The notes beneath the pieces are model-generated. The model saw only the letters and a program-made list of their open reading frames with translations, did no database searches and had not been told where the DNA came from. Shown here one piece after another: positions 8,854-18,389 of a DNA stretch of 64,000 nucleotides. The translations under genes were made by a program, and so were the position numbers. The stretch covers positions 1 through 64,000 of the forward strand of contig NZ_QQXL01000006.1 in assembly GCF_003640665.1 (NCBI RefSeq), written 5' to 3'. The DNA is from Galactobacter caseinivorans (GTDB lineage: Bacteria > Actinomycetota > Actinomycetes > Actinomycetales > Micrococcaceae). The first letter of the stretch is position 1; every line of letters begins with the position of its first letter.

Positions 8854-9603
8854 CTAGTGGGACTTGCCCTGGTTCGCCACGGCGGCCGCATTGGCGGCGG
8901 CTGCCTCGGGATCAAGGTAGGTGCCACCCGGGTTGAGGGGCTTGAAGTTCTCATCCAGCTGGTAGACGAGCGGGATGCCCGTGGGGATGTTCAACGCCGC
9001 GATGTCGTCATCAGAGATGCCGTCCAGGTGCTTCACCAGCGCGCGCAGCGAGTTGCCGTGGGCGGCGACCAGGACGGTTTTGCCCTGGGTCAGGTCCTCC
9101 TTGATGGAGCCCTCCCAGTACGGAAGCATGCGCTCCAGCACGTCCTTGAGGCACTCGGTGCGCGGGGCGTCATCCCCCAGCGCCTCGTAGCGCTCGTCGC
9201 CCGCCTGGGAGAACTCGTTGTCATCCGCCAGGGGCGGCGGGGCGATGTCGTAGGAGCGGCGCCACGTCATGAACTGCTCTTCGCCGAACTCCTGGCGCAC
9301 CTGCGCCTTGTCCTTGCCCTGCAGCGCGCCGTAGTGGCGCTCGTTCAGGCGCCAGCTGCGATCCACGGGGATCCAGGAGCGGCCGGCCTCCTCCAGCGCC
9401 AGGTTGGCGGTGAGGATGGCGCGGGAGAGCAGCGAGGTGTGCAGGACATCCGGCTTGAGCCCGGATTCCTTGAGCATGGCACCGCCGTTGCGGGCCTCCT
9501 CGCGGCCCTTCTCCGTGAGGGTCACGTCGACCCAGCCGGTGAACAGGTTCTTCTCGTTCCATTCGCTCTGGCCGTGGCGGAGCAAGATGAGGGTGTGCGT
9601 CAT
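8854..9603 (-). CDS. gpmA: 2,3-bisphosphoglycerate-dependent phosphoglycerate mutase
   Basis: A 249-residue histidine-phosphatase-fold enzyme that interconverts 3- and 2-phosphoglycerate in glycolysis. It has the phospho-histidine motif [10 protein letters not shown] (His about residue 10), [13 protein letters not shown], and the second catalytic His in [14 protein letters not shown]. Length and motifs are those of the cofactor-dependent mutase. Start ATG at 9603 has AGGA about 9 bases upstream; an ATG three codons earlier (9612) is possible. The frame continues open to 10326 but that extension is a shadow of the divergent methyltransferase. Confidence 0.95.
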   Translation of the reverse strand: MTHTLILLRHGQSEWNEKNLFTGWVDVTLTEKGREEARNGGAMLKESGLKPDVLHTSLLSRAILTANLALEEAGRSWIPVDRSWRLNERHYGALQGKDKAQVRQEFGEEQFMTWRRSYDIAPPPLADDNEFSQAGDERYEALGDDAPRTECLKDVLERMLPYWEGSIKEDLTQGKTVLVAAHGNSLRALVKHLDGISDDDIAALNIPTGIPLVYQLDENFKPLNPGGTYLDPEAAAANAAAVANQGKSH

Positions 9604-9699
9604 GCCTGCCATCCTATCCAGCGGGCCGCTCCGGGTGGCGGAGGTGACCTGCTGCCCGACGCTCGCGGCTGGGTACGGCGCGCCGCTTAGACTGGGTGC

Positions 9700-10515
9700 G
9701 TGGTCCAGAAGGCGCGCGATTTCGCATCTCATGGCGCGCACGGCCCGCAAGGGAACGTGACGCGTGGGACCACTCACACCCAAAGAATGCGCCGTGTTGA
9801 TCGCTGGATGAGCGGGACGCGGGCCGGGCTTCTGCGCCACGGCGAGCCGCTCGTCGTGGACCTCGGCTTTGGCGCCTCTCCCTCCACCACGGTGGAGATG
9901 TTCACCAGGCTGCGCAGCCTCAACCCCGCGCTGCGGGTGCACGGGCTGGAGATTGAGCCAGAGCGCGTGGAGCGCGCGCGGGCGGCGCAGCGGGACGGGC
10001 TCAGCTTTGGCCTGGGCGGCTTTGAGCTGGACGTGTCTCCCGCGCCCACCGCGGTGCGCCTCTTCAATGTGCTGCGCCAGTACCGCGAGGAGGACGTGGA
10101 ACAGATCTGGTCGTTGCTCACCTCGCGCCTGGCTCCCGGGGGGTTTGTGGTGGAGGGGACGTGTGATGAGCTGGGCCGCCGCGCCACGTGGGTCACGCTG
10201 GAGCGCGGGGGCCCTGTGGCCTTGACGCTCTCCACCCACCTGGCCACCCTCGGAGCGCCGTCGGACCTCGCGGAGCGCCTGCCCAAGGCGCTGATCCACC
10301 GCAATGTGCCGGGAGAGCGCATCCACGCCTTCTTCCAGGCCGCGGACGCCGCCTGGGCGCAGTCAACCGCCGTGGCGCCCTTCGGGCTGCGTCAACGATG
10401 GCGATTCATGGCGGCGCGGCTCAAGGAAGGCGGTTGGAACCTGCTCGACGACGCTCACCGCTGGCGACTGGGAGAGGTCACCGTCGCGTGGGGTGACGTG
10501 GCACCGGGACGCTAG
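9700..10515 (+). CDS. Class I SAM-dependent methyltransferase, substrate unknown
   Basis: A 271-residue protein with SAM-binding motif [18 protein letters not shown], an acidic ribose-binding strand end ([13 protein letters not shown]) and a motif IV region with [12 protein letters not shown]. The N-terminal [26 protein letters not shown] is a conserved-looking cap, and I do not recognise the substrate. The GTG at 9700 lies 6 bases after TAGACT (9688-9693), which supports this start and a leaderless mRNA. It is divergent from gpmA, a pairing I recall from related actinobacteria. Confidence 0.75.
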   Translation: MVQKARDFASHGAHGPQGNVTRGTTHTQRMRRVDRWMSGTRAGLLRHGEPLVVDLGFGASPSTTVEMFTRLRSLNPALRVHGLEIEPERVERARAAQRDGLSFGLGGFELDVSPAPTAVRLFNVLRQYREEDVEQIWSLLTSRLAPGGFVVEGTCDELGRRATWVTLERGGPVALTLSTHLATLGAPSDLAERLPKALIHRNVPGERIHAFFQAADAAWAQSTAVAPFGLRQRWRFMAARLKEGGWNLLDDAHRWRLGEVTVAWGDVAPGR

Positions 10516-10596
10516 GCAGCGTCGTCGGGCTGTTTCCAGCACGTCAACTCAGCGCGGACCGCTCCGCATATCCCCCTGCCTGATATAGTCCATTCG

Positions 10597-11646
10597 ATGG
10601 ATCAGATCAGCGGAACATCCGAATTACCCCCGTCAATTCACGGTAAGACTCGCGTCTCTCGAGGCGCCTTGTGGCGCACCTGGACGTGGGTCGCCTGGTT
10701 TCTCGCGCTCTTTATCCCGTTTCACTCTGTCTTTTTTGATGCAGGGTGGGAGTCACTGGTGCTCTGGGTATTCTCACCGATCCTGGTGCCGGGCTTCGCC
10801 CTGCTCAACTTGCTGCCGCGGTTCGTTCTGCGCCGTCGCGGTCACATGAACACTCCGCTGCCCATAGCGACGATCTTGCCGGTGCACTGGGCTCTGGTCT
10901 TCACTGCTGTGTTGAGCCTCGGCGGGACCACCGATGCCGGGGACCTGCCGTCAGGCCTTTCCTTGCTCGTCGGCCAGCCCCTGTGGCCTGACGTCGAGGA
11001 GAGCATCACCCTGGTGTGCGCAATCGGCGCCCTATCGATGTGGCTGGCCATGGTGATTCTGAGCTTCATCCTGAAACCGTCCACGCGATGGCGGGGCAGG
11101 GTCCTTGCCCCCGCCCTTGCTTGGAGCACGGCAGTCTCGCTCATCGTCGCCGCGCCGTTCGTCGCCGCCACTCTCACGTCCTACGTCCCTGACGGCTCGG
11201 GGATTCCACTTCGAGACGCCAAGGCGCGCTCTGCGTTGGAGGAGTCAGAGCTGGCTAGCAAGCGAGGGATCGACACCCACCAAGAGCTGGTTCGCGTGCG
11301 CCAAAAGCTCGCGCCCAACGAAAGCGACATGGACCCCCTGTACCCGGAAGGGACTTACGGGTCCGATTCCAACGATTCATACCGCATATCGCAGAGCTTT
11401 ACCTCGCCCACCCCCCTCCATACCGACGAACCAGGCTTCGCAGCCATGCTCCACGAACTGGGGTACAGCCCGGAGGGCTACTACTGGCAAAACGCTAGTG
11501 GTCAGCGACTCCGCGCAACGAATGCCGACGATGGCCGCACGAACATCGAGATCATGTCCCCTTGGTGGTGGGGAGATTCGGAGATCGCTAGTGATGCCAC
11601 ACTGGCTCTCAGGAAATCGGGGCAAGTCGGCGCGACTGCGCCATAG
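10597..11646 (+). CDS. Membrane protein of unknown function
   Basis: A 349-residue protein with four hydrophobic segments: roughly 26-47 (TWVAWFLALFIPFHSVFF), 52-72 (LVLWVFSPILVPGFALLNLL), 85-110, and 130-200 as two further spans. A soluble tail of about 150 residues with several Tyr, Ser and Asn follows. No recognised domain. ATG 10597 lies 7 bases after TATAGT (10584-10589), so it is probably leaderless. Base use in the tail is less GC-biased than neighbours, so it may be strain-specific. Confidence 0.6.
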   Translation: MDQISGTSELPPSIHGKTRVSRGALWRTWTWVAWFLALFIPFHSVFFDAGWESLVLWVFSPILVPGFALLNLLPRFVLRRRGHMNTPLPIATILPVHWALVFTAVLSLGGTTDAGDLPSGLSLLVGQPLWPDVEESITLVCAIGALSMWLAMVILSFILKPSTRWRGRVLAPALAWSTAVSLIVAAPFVAATLTSYVPDGSGIPLRDAKARSALEESELASKRGIDTHQELVRVRQKLAPNESDMDPLYPEGTYGSDSNDSYRISQSFTSPTPLHTDEPGFAAMLHELGYSPEGYYWQNASGQRLRATNADDGRTNIEIMSPWWWGDSEIASDATLALRKSGQVGATAP

Positions 11647-11684
11647 TCCCTAGCGGGCCGGTGAGCTATGCGTCGCCGTGCGGC

Positions 11685-12017
11685 TCAGGACCAGCTGCTG
11701 CCCTTGCCGGAGACGGCCGGGCGTACGTCCGCCAGGTAGACGCCTGCGGCCACGGCCGCGGCCAGCGTGAAGATGCCCACGCCGGCGGAACCGCCAAAGG
11801 CCCACACGGCCTGGAAGGCGAACCAGAAGGAGAAGAAGGTCACCACGGCGGCAACGCCGGTGATGGCCACCCAGGCCTTCTTGGTGAGCTTGCCCATGGA
11901 CTGGAAGTTCGCGGCCGGGCGGCGCACGCAATCCAGGAACGCCCAAATGCACAGCCCAGCGACGAAGAGCGTGACGGCAACAAAGATCCACGAACCGATG
12001 GCATAGGCAATGAGCAT
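11685..12017 (-). CDS. DUF2516 family small membrane protein
   Basis: A 110-residue protein with three predicted membrane spans: IAYAIGSWIFVAVTLFVAGL, AWVAITGVAAVVTFFSFWF and a final VGIFTLAAAVAAGVYLADV. The loop FLDCVRRPAANFQSMGKLTK matches DUF2516 proteins, a short actinobacterial family without known function. ATG 12017 lies 7 bases after TACACT, so this mRNA is likely leaderless. It follows the trans-sulfuration gene on the same strand but has its own promoter-like element. Confidence 0.75.
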   Translation of the reverse strand: MLIAYAIGSWIFVAVTLFVAGLCIWAFLDCVRRPAANFQSMGKLTKKAWVAITGVAAVVTFFSFWFAFQAVWAFGGSAGVGIFTLAAAVAAGVYLADVRPAVSGKGSSWS

Positions 12018-12034
12018 GAGATTCAGTGTACGGA

Positions 12035-13192
12035 TCAGCCCTGTGAGGCGGCAGCGCCACGCAGGCCGCGCTGCAGATCAGCCCATAGGTCCTCCACGTG
12101 TTCAATCCCGATGCTCAGGCGCACCAGCTCCTGCGGCACCTGCGCCGGCTCGCCCGGATGGCGCTGGCGGCGCTCCGCGAGTGACTCCACCCCGCCCAGG
12201 CTGGTGGCCGCTGTGAAGAGCTCCAGCGAGTCCACAAAGGCCTGCGCCGCCCCCTGCCCACCGGCCAGTTCCACGGAGATGATGGCCCCAAAGCCGCTCA
12301 TCTGCGCCGCGGCTCGGTCATGATGTGGGTCGCTGGGCAGCCCGGGATACCGCACCCTGCTCAGCGCCGGCTCCTCGCTGAGCCGCCGCGCCAACTCCCC
12401 AGCGCTGGCCTCCGCGCGGTCCAGGCGCAGCGCCATGGTGCGCAGCCCGCGCAAGGCCAGCCACGCGTCAAACGCTCCCGGCACCGAGCCGGCCAGCGTG
12501 CGTCGCCTCGCCAGGGCGTCGCGCAGTGCCTGGTTCTTGACCACCACCAGGCCCATCAGCACGTCCGAGTGGCCGGCGATGAACTTCGTAGCCGAGTGCA
12601 CCACCACGTCAGCACCCACCTCCAGGGGGCGCTGACGCAGCGGGGTGCTAAACGTGTTGTCCACGACCACGGTGACACCGGCGGCCTGGGCCGCCGGACG
12701 GATGGCGGGCAGATCCGCCACATCCAAGAGCGGGTTACTGGGGGACTCCAGCCAGATCAGATCCGCCCCCTCCAGCGCGCCGATCACGGCAGCCGTGTCT
12801 GCGGAATCCACCTCCCGCAGGCTCAACGCCCCGTCCGCGGCCAGCTCGCGGGCCAGGCTCGCCGTGCCGTTGTAGGCGGTGCGGGGGATCACGGCCACGC
12901 CTCCGATGGGAACCAGCGAGAAGGCGGCGGACACCGCGGCCATGCCAGAGGCGTACGCCAGGCCGGGGACGGGGCTGGATTCCAGGGCTCCGATGGCCGC
13001 CTCCAGCGGCTCCCAGGTGGGGTTGGAGTAGCGCGCATACACGCGCTCACCCGGGGCAGGCTCCCCAGCGCCCACGAACGTAGAGGTGAGGACGACGGGC
13101 GGGTTCAGCGCCGCGCCCGTGGTCCGCTCCGGGCGGCCAAGCGCCACCACGGCGGTGCTGGGGTCTAACTGATCGGGGTGCGAAGAAGTCAT
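12035..13192 (-). CDS. Cystathionine gamma-synthase/lyase-type PLP enzyme
   Basis: A 385-residue fold-type I PLP enzyme of the Cys/Met metabolism family. It has VYARYSNPTWEPLE, the substrate-binding YASGMAA, and DNTFSTPL. The PLP lysine lies in HSATKFIAGHSD, with the usual C-terminal RLSIGIEHVEDLWADL. Whether it is a synthase (MetB), gamma-lyase or homocysteine synthase cannot be decided from sequence. ATG 13192 is 6 bases from TAGGGT, so it is probably leaderless. It is divergent from tmk, whose promoter lies in the same 72-bp gap. Confidence 0.88.
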   Translation of the reverse strand: MTSSHPDQLDPSTAVVALGRPERTTGAALNPPVVLTSTFVGAGEPAPGERVYARYSNPTWEPLEAAIGALESSPVPGLAYASGMAAVSAAFSLVPIGGVAVIPRTAYNGTASLARELAADGALSLREVDSADTAAVIGALEGADLIWLESPSNPLLDVADLPAIRPAAQAAGVTVVVDNTFSTPLRQRPLEVGADVVVHSATKFIAGHSDVLMGLVVVKNQALRDALARRRTLAGSVPGAFDAWLALRGLRTMALRLDRAEASAGELARRLSEEPALSRVRYPGLPSDPHHDRAAAQMSGFGAIISVELAGGQGAAQAFVDSLELFTAATSLGGVESLAERRQRHPGEPAQVPQELVRLSIGIEHVEDLWADLQRGLRGAAASQG

Positions 13193-13264
13193 GCCACCAC
13201 CCTAGAACCGCCGTCTACCCACAGGCCCGAGCGTGACGTGGGTGCGGCCCGTTAGTCTTAAAGG

Positions 13265-13939
13265 GTGAGTTCCAGTCCCGCCTTCCTTCCGACCGCCCCC
13301 ACCTCCGGCCGCGGGTTTTTTGTGACCTTTGAAGGCGGCGATGGCTCCGGCAAATCCACGCAAACCTCCCGCCTGACCTCCTCGCTGGTTTCCGCCGGAC
13401 GCCGCGTGGTGCGCACCAGGGAACCGGGCGGCACCCCCATGGCAGAGACCCTGCGCGGCCTGGTCCTGGATCACGGGCACGGGCCGGTGGATGCCAGGAC
13501 AGAGGCCCTGCTGTACTCCACCGCGCGCGCCTCACACGTGGCGCAGGTGATCCGCCCCGCCCTGCAGCGCGGCGACGTGGTGGTCTGCGACCGCTTTGTT
13601 GATTCCTCCCTGGCCTATCAGGGCGTGGGCCGCGGGCTTGGACTGGAGGCGGTTGCGGAGCTGAATCGCTTTGCCTCCGGCGGATTGGTCCCAGATCTGA
13701 CCGTTCTTCTGGACGTGAGCGCGGAGGTGGGCCGCTCCCGCAGGCGCAACGGCCCTGGCCAAGAGGACCGGCTTGAATCCGAGCCAGATGATTTTCACGA
13801 GAGCATCCGCCAGGCCTTCCTGAGCCTGGCCGCCGCCTCCCCGGAGCGCTACGTGGTGCTGGACGCGGGGCGGCCGCAGGAGGATCTGGCCCAAGAAATC
13901 CTGGAGCTGGTTCTGCGCCGCAGCGGCGGCGACGCGTGA
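13265..13939 (+). CDS. tmk: Thymidylate kinase
   Basis: A 224-residue P-loop kinase that phosphorylates dTMP to dTDP. P-loop FEGGDGSGKSTQ, the DRX motif DRFVDSSLAYQGVGRGLG, and the lid LEXEPDDFHESI-type segment are present. The GTG start at 13265 lies 6 bases after TAGTCT (13253-13258), giving a leaderless mRNA. Its stop overlaps the holB start by 4 bases, so tmk, holB and the following peptidase form one operon. Confidence 0.94.
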   Translation: MSSSPAFLPTAPTSGRGFFVTFEGGDGSGKSTQTSRLTSSLVSAGRRVVRTREPGGTPMAETLRGLVLDHGHGPVDARTEALLYSTARASHVAQVIRPALQRGDVVVCDRFVDSSLAYQGVGRGLGLEAVAELNRFASGGLVPDLTVLLDVSAEVGRSRRRNGPGQEDRLESEPDDFHESIRQAFLSLAAASPERYVVLDAGRPQEDLAQEILELVLRRSGGDA

Positions 13940-15102
13940 GCGTCTGGCAAGACCTGCCTGGGCAGGCGGAGGTGGTCGCCACCCTGTCCCGGACCGCGCA
14001 GGAGGGAAACCCGACCCACGCCTGGCTGTTCACCGGCCCGCCCGGCTCAGGCCGCTCCAACGCCGCCCGGGCCTTCGCCGCCGCCCTGCAGTGCCAGCGC
14101 CCGGAGCCAGAGCAGCGCGGATGCGGAGAGTGTGAAGCCTGCCGTTCCGTCCTAGCCGGCACCCATCCGGACGTGTCCATGGTGACCACGGAGGCCGTCA
14201 CCTACGCCATCGCCGAGGTGCGCCAACTCATCGGCAAGGCCCAGGACCGCCCAGCCACGGGGCGCTGGCGCATCATCATCACCGAGGACGCGGACCGCAT
14301 GACGGAGCGCACCACCAACGTGCTGCTCAAAGCCATCGAGGAACCCCCGCCCCACACAGTCTGGATCCTCAGCGCCCCGTCCCCCGCGGACGTGTTGGTC
14401 ACGATCCGCTCGCGCTGCCGCGCGGTCTCTCTCAGAGTGCCCGACGTCGCTTCTGTCACCGAGCTGCTGGTGCGTCGCGACGGTCTGACGGAGGCTCAGG
14501 CGGCCTTCGCCGCCCGGGTGTCCCAGGGCCACATCGGCGTGGCACGGCGGCTGGCGCGCGACGAGGGCGCCAGGCGCCGACGCGAGGAGATTGTGTCCCT
14601 GCCGTTGCAGTTGCGCTCGCTCGCCGATGCCATGTCCGCCGCCACCCGCTTCATTGAGGTGACCACCAGCGAGGCGGAATCCAGCGCGGAGGAAAGGACC
14701 ACGGCGGACGAGGCCAGGCTGCGCACCCAGTTGGGGCTGGGCCCGGAAGAGATCATTCCCCCACAGCTACGCAGCCACTTCAAGCAGCTGGCAGAGGACT
14801 CCAAGCGCCGCGCCCGCCGCGGGACCACTGACTCCCTTGACCGCGCCCTGATTGACCTGAGCACGTTCTTCCGCGACACCCTCACCCTGCAACTGGGAAC
14901 GCAGCAGGAACTCGTGAACGCCCACCTTGGCCAGCCCCTGCACCGATACTCCGCGGGCACCGGCGCCACACATTCCCTGGCCTGCATCGACGCCATAGCC
15001 CTGGCGCGGCGCCGGCTCGCAGGCAACGTCTCCCCCGCCATGGCGGTGGAGGCACTCATGACCTCCCTCATCGCATCCCCGCCCGGCAGGAGCCAGCAGT
15101 GA
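13936..15102 (+). CDS. holB: DNA polymerase III subunit delta' (clamp loader)
   Basis: A 388-residue AAA+ protein. It has the degenerate P-loop TGPPGSGRSNAARA typical of delta' (Arg replaces the catalytic Lys of GKS/T), a four-Cys zinc module (C..C..C..C in RGCGECEACRSV), EDADRMTERTTNVLLKAIEEPPP and the SRC motif in IRSRCRAV. It helps load the beta sliding clamp. GTG start at 13936 within GTGA overlaps the tmk stop. The C-terminal 200 residues are the long collar region of actinobacterial proteins. Confidence 0.92.
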   Translation: MSVWQDLPGQAEVVATLSRTAQEGNPTHAWLFTGPPGSGRSNAARAFAAALQCQRPEPEQRGCGECEACRSVLAGTHPDVSMVTTEAVTYAIAEVRQLIGKAQDRPATGRWRIIITEDADRMTERTTNVLLKAIEEPPPHTVWILSAPSPADVLVTIRSRCRAVSLRVPDVASVTELLVRRDGLTEAQAAFAARVSQGHIGVARRLARDEGARRRREEIVSLPLQLRSLADAMSAATRFIEVTTSEAESSAEERTTADEARLRTQLGLGPEEIIPPQLRSHFKQLAEDSKRRARRGTTDSLDRALIDLSTFFRDTLTLQLGTQQELVNAHLGQPLHRYSAGTGATHSLACIDAIALARRRLAGNVSPAMAVEALMTSLIASPPGRSQQ

Positions 15103-16715
15103 CCCCGCGCAGCACGTACCAGCCCACCCAACCCACGGCATCGCGCTCCCCGCGCCGCGGCCTGGCGTTGACCGCGCTAGTGGCCTCCGCCGCACTGGTG
15201 CTCAGCGCGTGCTCGCCGGGCTCTGAAGCCGCCCCCACCAGCGGCGGGCAGGGCTCAGCGTCAGCCAGCCCCGCGTCGTCGGCCCCCGCACCGGAGCACG
15301 CGGACCAAGGCAAGGTGCCCCCGGGACTGGAAAAGATCTACTCGCAGCAGCCCCGGTGGACCGCGTGCGAGGAGACGGAGTGCGCCACCATCAAGGTGCC
15401 CCTGGACTACTCCAAGCCCACCGGCGAGACCATTGACCTGGCGCTGGCACGCACCACGGGCGGGCAGAAGAAGGGCTCGCTAGTGCTCAACCCTGGCGGC
15501 CCCGGCGGCTCCGGCATCGACATGGTGCAGCGCAGCGCCTCCGTGCTCATCTCCGACTCCGTGCGGGATCAGTACCAGATTGTGGGCTTTGACCCCCGCG
15601 GTGTGGGCAAATCCTCCGCCGTGAAATGCCTCTCCGATGCGGAGATGGACAAGGAACGCGAGACCGCCGTGGTGCCCACCAACGATGCGGGCATTGAGCG
15701 CTCCGTGGCCCAGGCCCGCACGTACGGCACCGAGTGCCATAAGAACTCCCCCGCCGGGCTGTTGTCCCATGTGGATACCACCTCCTCCGCGCGGGACCTG
15801 GACGTGGTGCGCCAGATTCTGGGGCGCGACAAGCTTGATTACCTTGGCTTCTCCTACGGAACCAAGCTGGGGGCCACGTACATGAGCCTGTTCCCCCAGA
15901 ACGCCGGGCGCATGGTGTTGGACGGCGCTGTTGATCCCTCGCTGGGCGGGGAGGAAGTGGCGCTCCAGCAGGCCAAGGCCTTTGAGAAGTCCCTGGATAA
16001 GTACCTCCAGAACTGCCTGGATTCCGACTCCTGTCCGTTCAAGGGGGACGCGGCCCAAGCCCGCACCGCCCTCACTGACTTTGTGGCCTCAGCAGATACC
16101 CGCCCGCTCAAGGCCGCTGACGGCCGCCGCGTCCCGGCCGCGGACATCGTCTCCGCGCTGATGATGCCCATGTATGAGCCACAGTTTGAGCCCATGCTCA
16201 ACTCCGCCCTGGCTCAGGCCATGGGTGATGAGAACCCCACCGAGCTCTTGGCCATGGCGGATCTCTCCGCCGAGCGCGGCGCGGATGGCGCCTACGCCAA
16301 CAACATGCAGGCCGCGTTCACCGCCATCAACTGTGCCGACTACTCCCGCGGCTCAGACCGGGTATCCAGCATCATGGCCTCCGCGAGGACCATGGAGAAG
16401 GCCGCCCCGTTCTTTGGCCGCTACATGGCCTACGACGATGGCTGCGCCACGTGGCCCGTTCCTCAGGTGAAGCAGGCGGACACCTTCCAGGTATCCCAGG
16501 ACGTGGCACCCGCCCTGGTCGTGGGCACCACCGGGGATCCGGCCACGCCCTATGCCTGGGCCCAGTCGCTGAACAAGCAACTGCCCGGCTCCGTGTTGCT
16601 GACCTACAAGGGCTGGGGGCACACCGCCTACGGCCGCTCCAACGACTGCGTGGCCAACGCGGTGGATGACTACCTGCTCCAGGACAAGCTCCCGGCCTCT
16701 GGGGCCAGTTGCTAG
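15099..16715 (+). CDS. Secreted lipoprotein alpha/beta hydrolase, tripeptidyl aminopeptidase type
   Basis: A 538-residue exported enzyme. A twin-basic n-region, hydrophobic core and lipobox VLSAC give a lipidated Cys near residue 38. A Ser/Ala/Pro-rich linker follows. The catalytic fold has LNPGGPGGSG (oxyanion region), the nucleophile Ser in GFSYGTKLG, Asp in TTGDPATPYAWA and His in GWGHTAYG. The last domain is TAP-like, as in Streptomyces tripeptidyl aminopeptidases. Its role is probably extracellular peptide trimming. The GTG overlaps the holB stop by 4 bases, so it is translationally coupled. Confidence 0.88.
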   Translation: MTPRSTYQPTQPTASRSPRRGLALTALVASAALVLSACSPGSEAAPTSGGQGSASASPASSAPAPEHADQGKVPPGLEKIYSQQPRWTACEETECATIKVPLDYSKPTGETIDLALARTTGGQKKGSLVLNPGGPGGSGIDMVQRSASVLISDSVRDQYQIVGFDPRGVGKSSAVKCLSDAEMDKERETAVVPTNDAGIERSVAQARTYGTECHKNSPAGLLSHVDTTSSARDLDVVRQILGRDKLDYLGFSYGTKLGATYMSLFPQNAGRMVLDGAVDPSLGGEEVALQQAKAFEKSLDKYLQNCLDSDSCPFKGDAAQARTALTDFVASADTRPLKAADGRRVPAADIVSALMMPMYEPQFEPMLNSALAQAMGDENPTELLAMADLSAERGADGAYANNMQAAFTAINCADYSRGSDRVSSIMASARTMEKAAPFFGRYMAYDDGCATWPVPQVKQADTFQVSQDVAPALVVGTTGDPATPYAWAQSLNKQLPGSVLLTYKGWGHTAYGRSNDCVANAVDDYLLQDKLPASGASC

Positions 16716-16844
16716 GCGCCGGCACACCCACCCGGCTAGTGCGTGCGGGTGCCGGAGCCCTCGTTTTGACCTCCGCGCCCGCCAACACGTAAGATTTTCA
16801 CTTGTTGGCCGCGAGGCCAATGCAGGTGCCCTTTGAGGGCGCCG

Positions 16845-16917
16845 GCCTCCTTAGCTCAGTCGGTAGAGCGTTTCACTCGTAATGAAAAGGTCGCCAGTTC
16901 GATTCTGGCAGGGGGCT
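16845..16917 (+). tRNA. tRNA-Thr (anticodon CGT)
   Basis: A full cloverleaf: acceptor GCCTCCT with AGGGGGC, anticodon stem TTTCA/TGAAA with loop CTCGTAA giving CGT (16878-16880), and T arm GCCAGTTCGATTCTGGC. CCA is not encoded. Confidence 0.95.
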
Positions 16918-16923
16918 CAACTA

Positions 16924-16957
16924 AAAAGGCCCGGAACCGCATGGTTCCGGGCCTTTT
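16924..16957 (+). terminator. Terminator after tRNA-Thr
   Basis: A 15-bp stem (16924-16938 with 16943-16957) and a GCAT loop, flanked by A-rich and T-rich ends. It probably works in both directions, also ending the aldo-keto reductase transcript. Confidence 0.85.
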
Positions 16958-17004
16958 CTGTGCCTGGCGCAGGTACAGACCTGACGCCAAGCGCAGGTTT
17001 TCGC

Positions 17005-17850
17005 TTAGGCGAAGTCCGCGGTGGCCGGGTCAGCGGCGATGCGCCCCTCGGGGCCACGATCCAGCCCATCCACCAGCGCCATGTCCGCGTCGGAGAGCGT
17101 GACGCCAACGGACTCGAAGTTCTCCACGATGCGTGAGGAGGTCACGGACTTGGGGATCACGACGGACCCGCGCTGCAGGTGCCAGGCCAGCACCACCTGC
17201 GCCGGGGTGGCGTCCACGCGCTGGGCGATCTCTGCCAGCACCGGCTCGTCAAGCAGGCCCGTGCCGTTACCGAGCGGGGACCAGGACTGGTGCAGGATTC
17301 CCTTGTCAGCGCAGTAGGCGCGCAGCTCGTTCTGGGGGAAGTACGGGTGGGTCTCGATCTGCAGCATGGCCGGGACCACGCCCGTGGCCTCGATCAGCTC
17401 GTCCAGCGCCTCCGCGGTGAAGTTGCAAACGCCGATGGTGCGCACGCGGCCTCGCTTCTGCAGCTCAACCAGGGCCTTCCAGGTGTCCACGTAGGTGCCG
17501 CGCTGGGGCTGCAGCCAGTGAATCAGGTAGCAATCCAGGGTCTCCAGGCCCAGCTTGTCCATGGAGACCTCAAAGGCGGCCAGCGTCTTCTCAAAGCCCT
17601 GCTCGGAGTTCCACACCTTGGTGGTCACAAAAATCTCATCCAGCGGCACGTTCGTGGCGGCCAGGGCGCGGCCCACGCCCGCCTCGTTGCCGTAGATGGC
17701 AGCGGTGTCGATGTGGCGGTAGCCGGCGTTCAGGGCCTGGCCCACCACGTCCTCTGCCACGTCATCCTTGACCTGCCATACGCCGTAGCCCAGCTGCGGG
17801 ATGGTGTGGCCATCGTTGAAAGTCAGTTCGGGGGATGTCAATGCACTCAT
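17005..17850 (-). CDS. Aldo/keto reductase (2,5-diketo-gluconate reductase type)
   Basis: A 281-residue (beta/alpha)8 NADPH-dependent oxidoreductase. The catalytic tetrad is visible: Asp and Tyr in YRHIDTAAIYGNE, Lys in TTKVWN, His in LIHWL. The C-terminal cofactor motif VVIPKSVTSSRIVEN matches the DkgA/B subgroup. The physiological carbonyl substrate is unknown. ATG 17850 is preceded by GGATGGGGGA, a close ribosome site. Its upstream neighbour starts just beyond, separated by 27 bp. Confidence 0.9.
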   Translation of the reverse strand: MSALTSPELTFNDGHTIPQLGYGVWQVKDDVAEDVVGQALNAGYRHIDTAAIYGNEAGVGRALAATNVPLDEIFVTTKVWNSEQGFEKTLAAFEVSMDKLGLETLDCYLIHWLQPQRGTYVDTWKALVELQKRGRVRTIGVCNFTAEALDELIEATGVVPAMLQIETHPYFPQNELRAYCADKGILHQSWSPLGNGTGLLDEPVLAEIAQRVDATPAQVVLAWHLQRGSVVIPKSVTSSRIVENFESVGVTLSDADMALVDGLDRGPEGRIAADPATADFA

Positions 17851-17877
17851 TCCCCCATCCTTACACCGCGTGGCGGT

Positions 17878-18312
17878 TCAGCGCGACGCTTCAAGCGCTT
17901 CGCGAACACGCTGCTCCACGATGCCGATACGCCGGGTGACGGTAGCCACCACGGCGTCCTGCTCTGTGGAGTAGCGCGCCATCGCGGCGGCCTGCGCGGC
18001 GGTGGCCGCCTCGTTAGCCGCGCGAGAGAGCGCCCTGTGCGCCGGCTCCAAAGCCCCAGGGACGTCATCCCCCTCCACCGGCGCCAGGCGCTGGCAGGCG
18101 ACGCAGGCCTCCCTGACGGAGGGAATCAAGGCTCCAAGCCGGTCCGCCTGCGGCAACAATTGTGCGTAGAGCGCATTCGATTCGGCGCCCTCGAGGACCT
18201 GATGGAAGCGATCCACTGCCCGGCGAAAGCGATCATGATCCGCCCGCCACAGGGCATGGCCAAGTTCGCGGTCGTCCGCCTTCCCGGCGCGCAACTGTGA
18301 AAACAGGCCCAT
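17878..18312 (-). CDS. Hypothetical helical protein
   Basis: A 144-residue, mostly alpha-helical protein (MGLFSQLRAG start) with Ala-rich heptads in its second half; no known motif. ATG 18312 lies 7 bases after TAGGCT, which supports this start over an upstream GTG and indicates a leaderless mRNA. It precedes the aldo-keto reductase by 27 bp and may be co-transcribed with it. Confidence 0.6.
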   Translation of the reverse strand: MGLFSQLRAGKADDRELGHALWRADHDRFRRAVDRFHQVLEGAESNALYAQLLPQADRLGALIPSVREACVACQRLAPVEGDDVPGALEPAHRALSRAANEAATAAQAAAMARYSTEQDAVVATVTRRIGIVEQRVREALEASR

Positions 18313-18389
18313 GGGAACCAGCCTACCGGTGCACAACGGGATGCTGCGCGGCGGGGGCGGGCCCTAGCCTGGCCCCGCCCCCGGCCAAC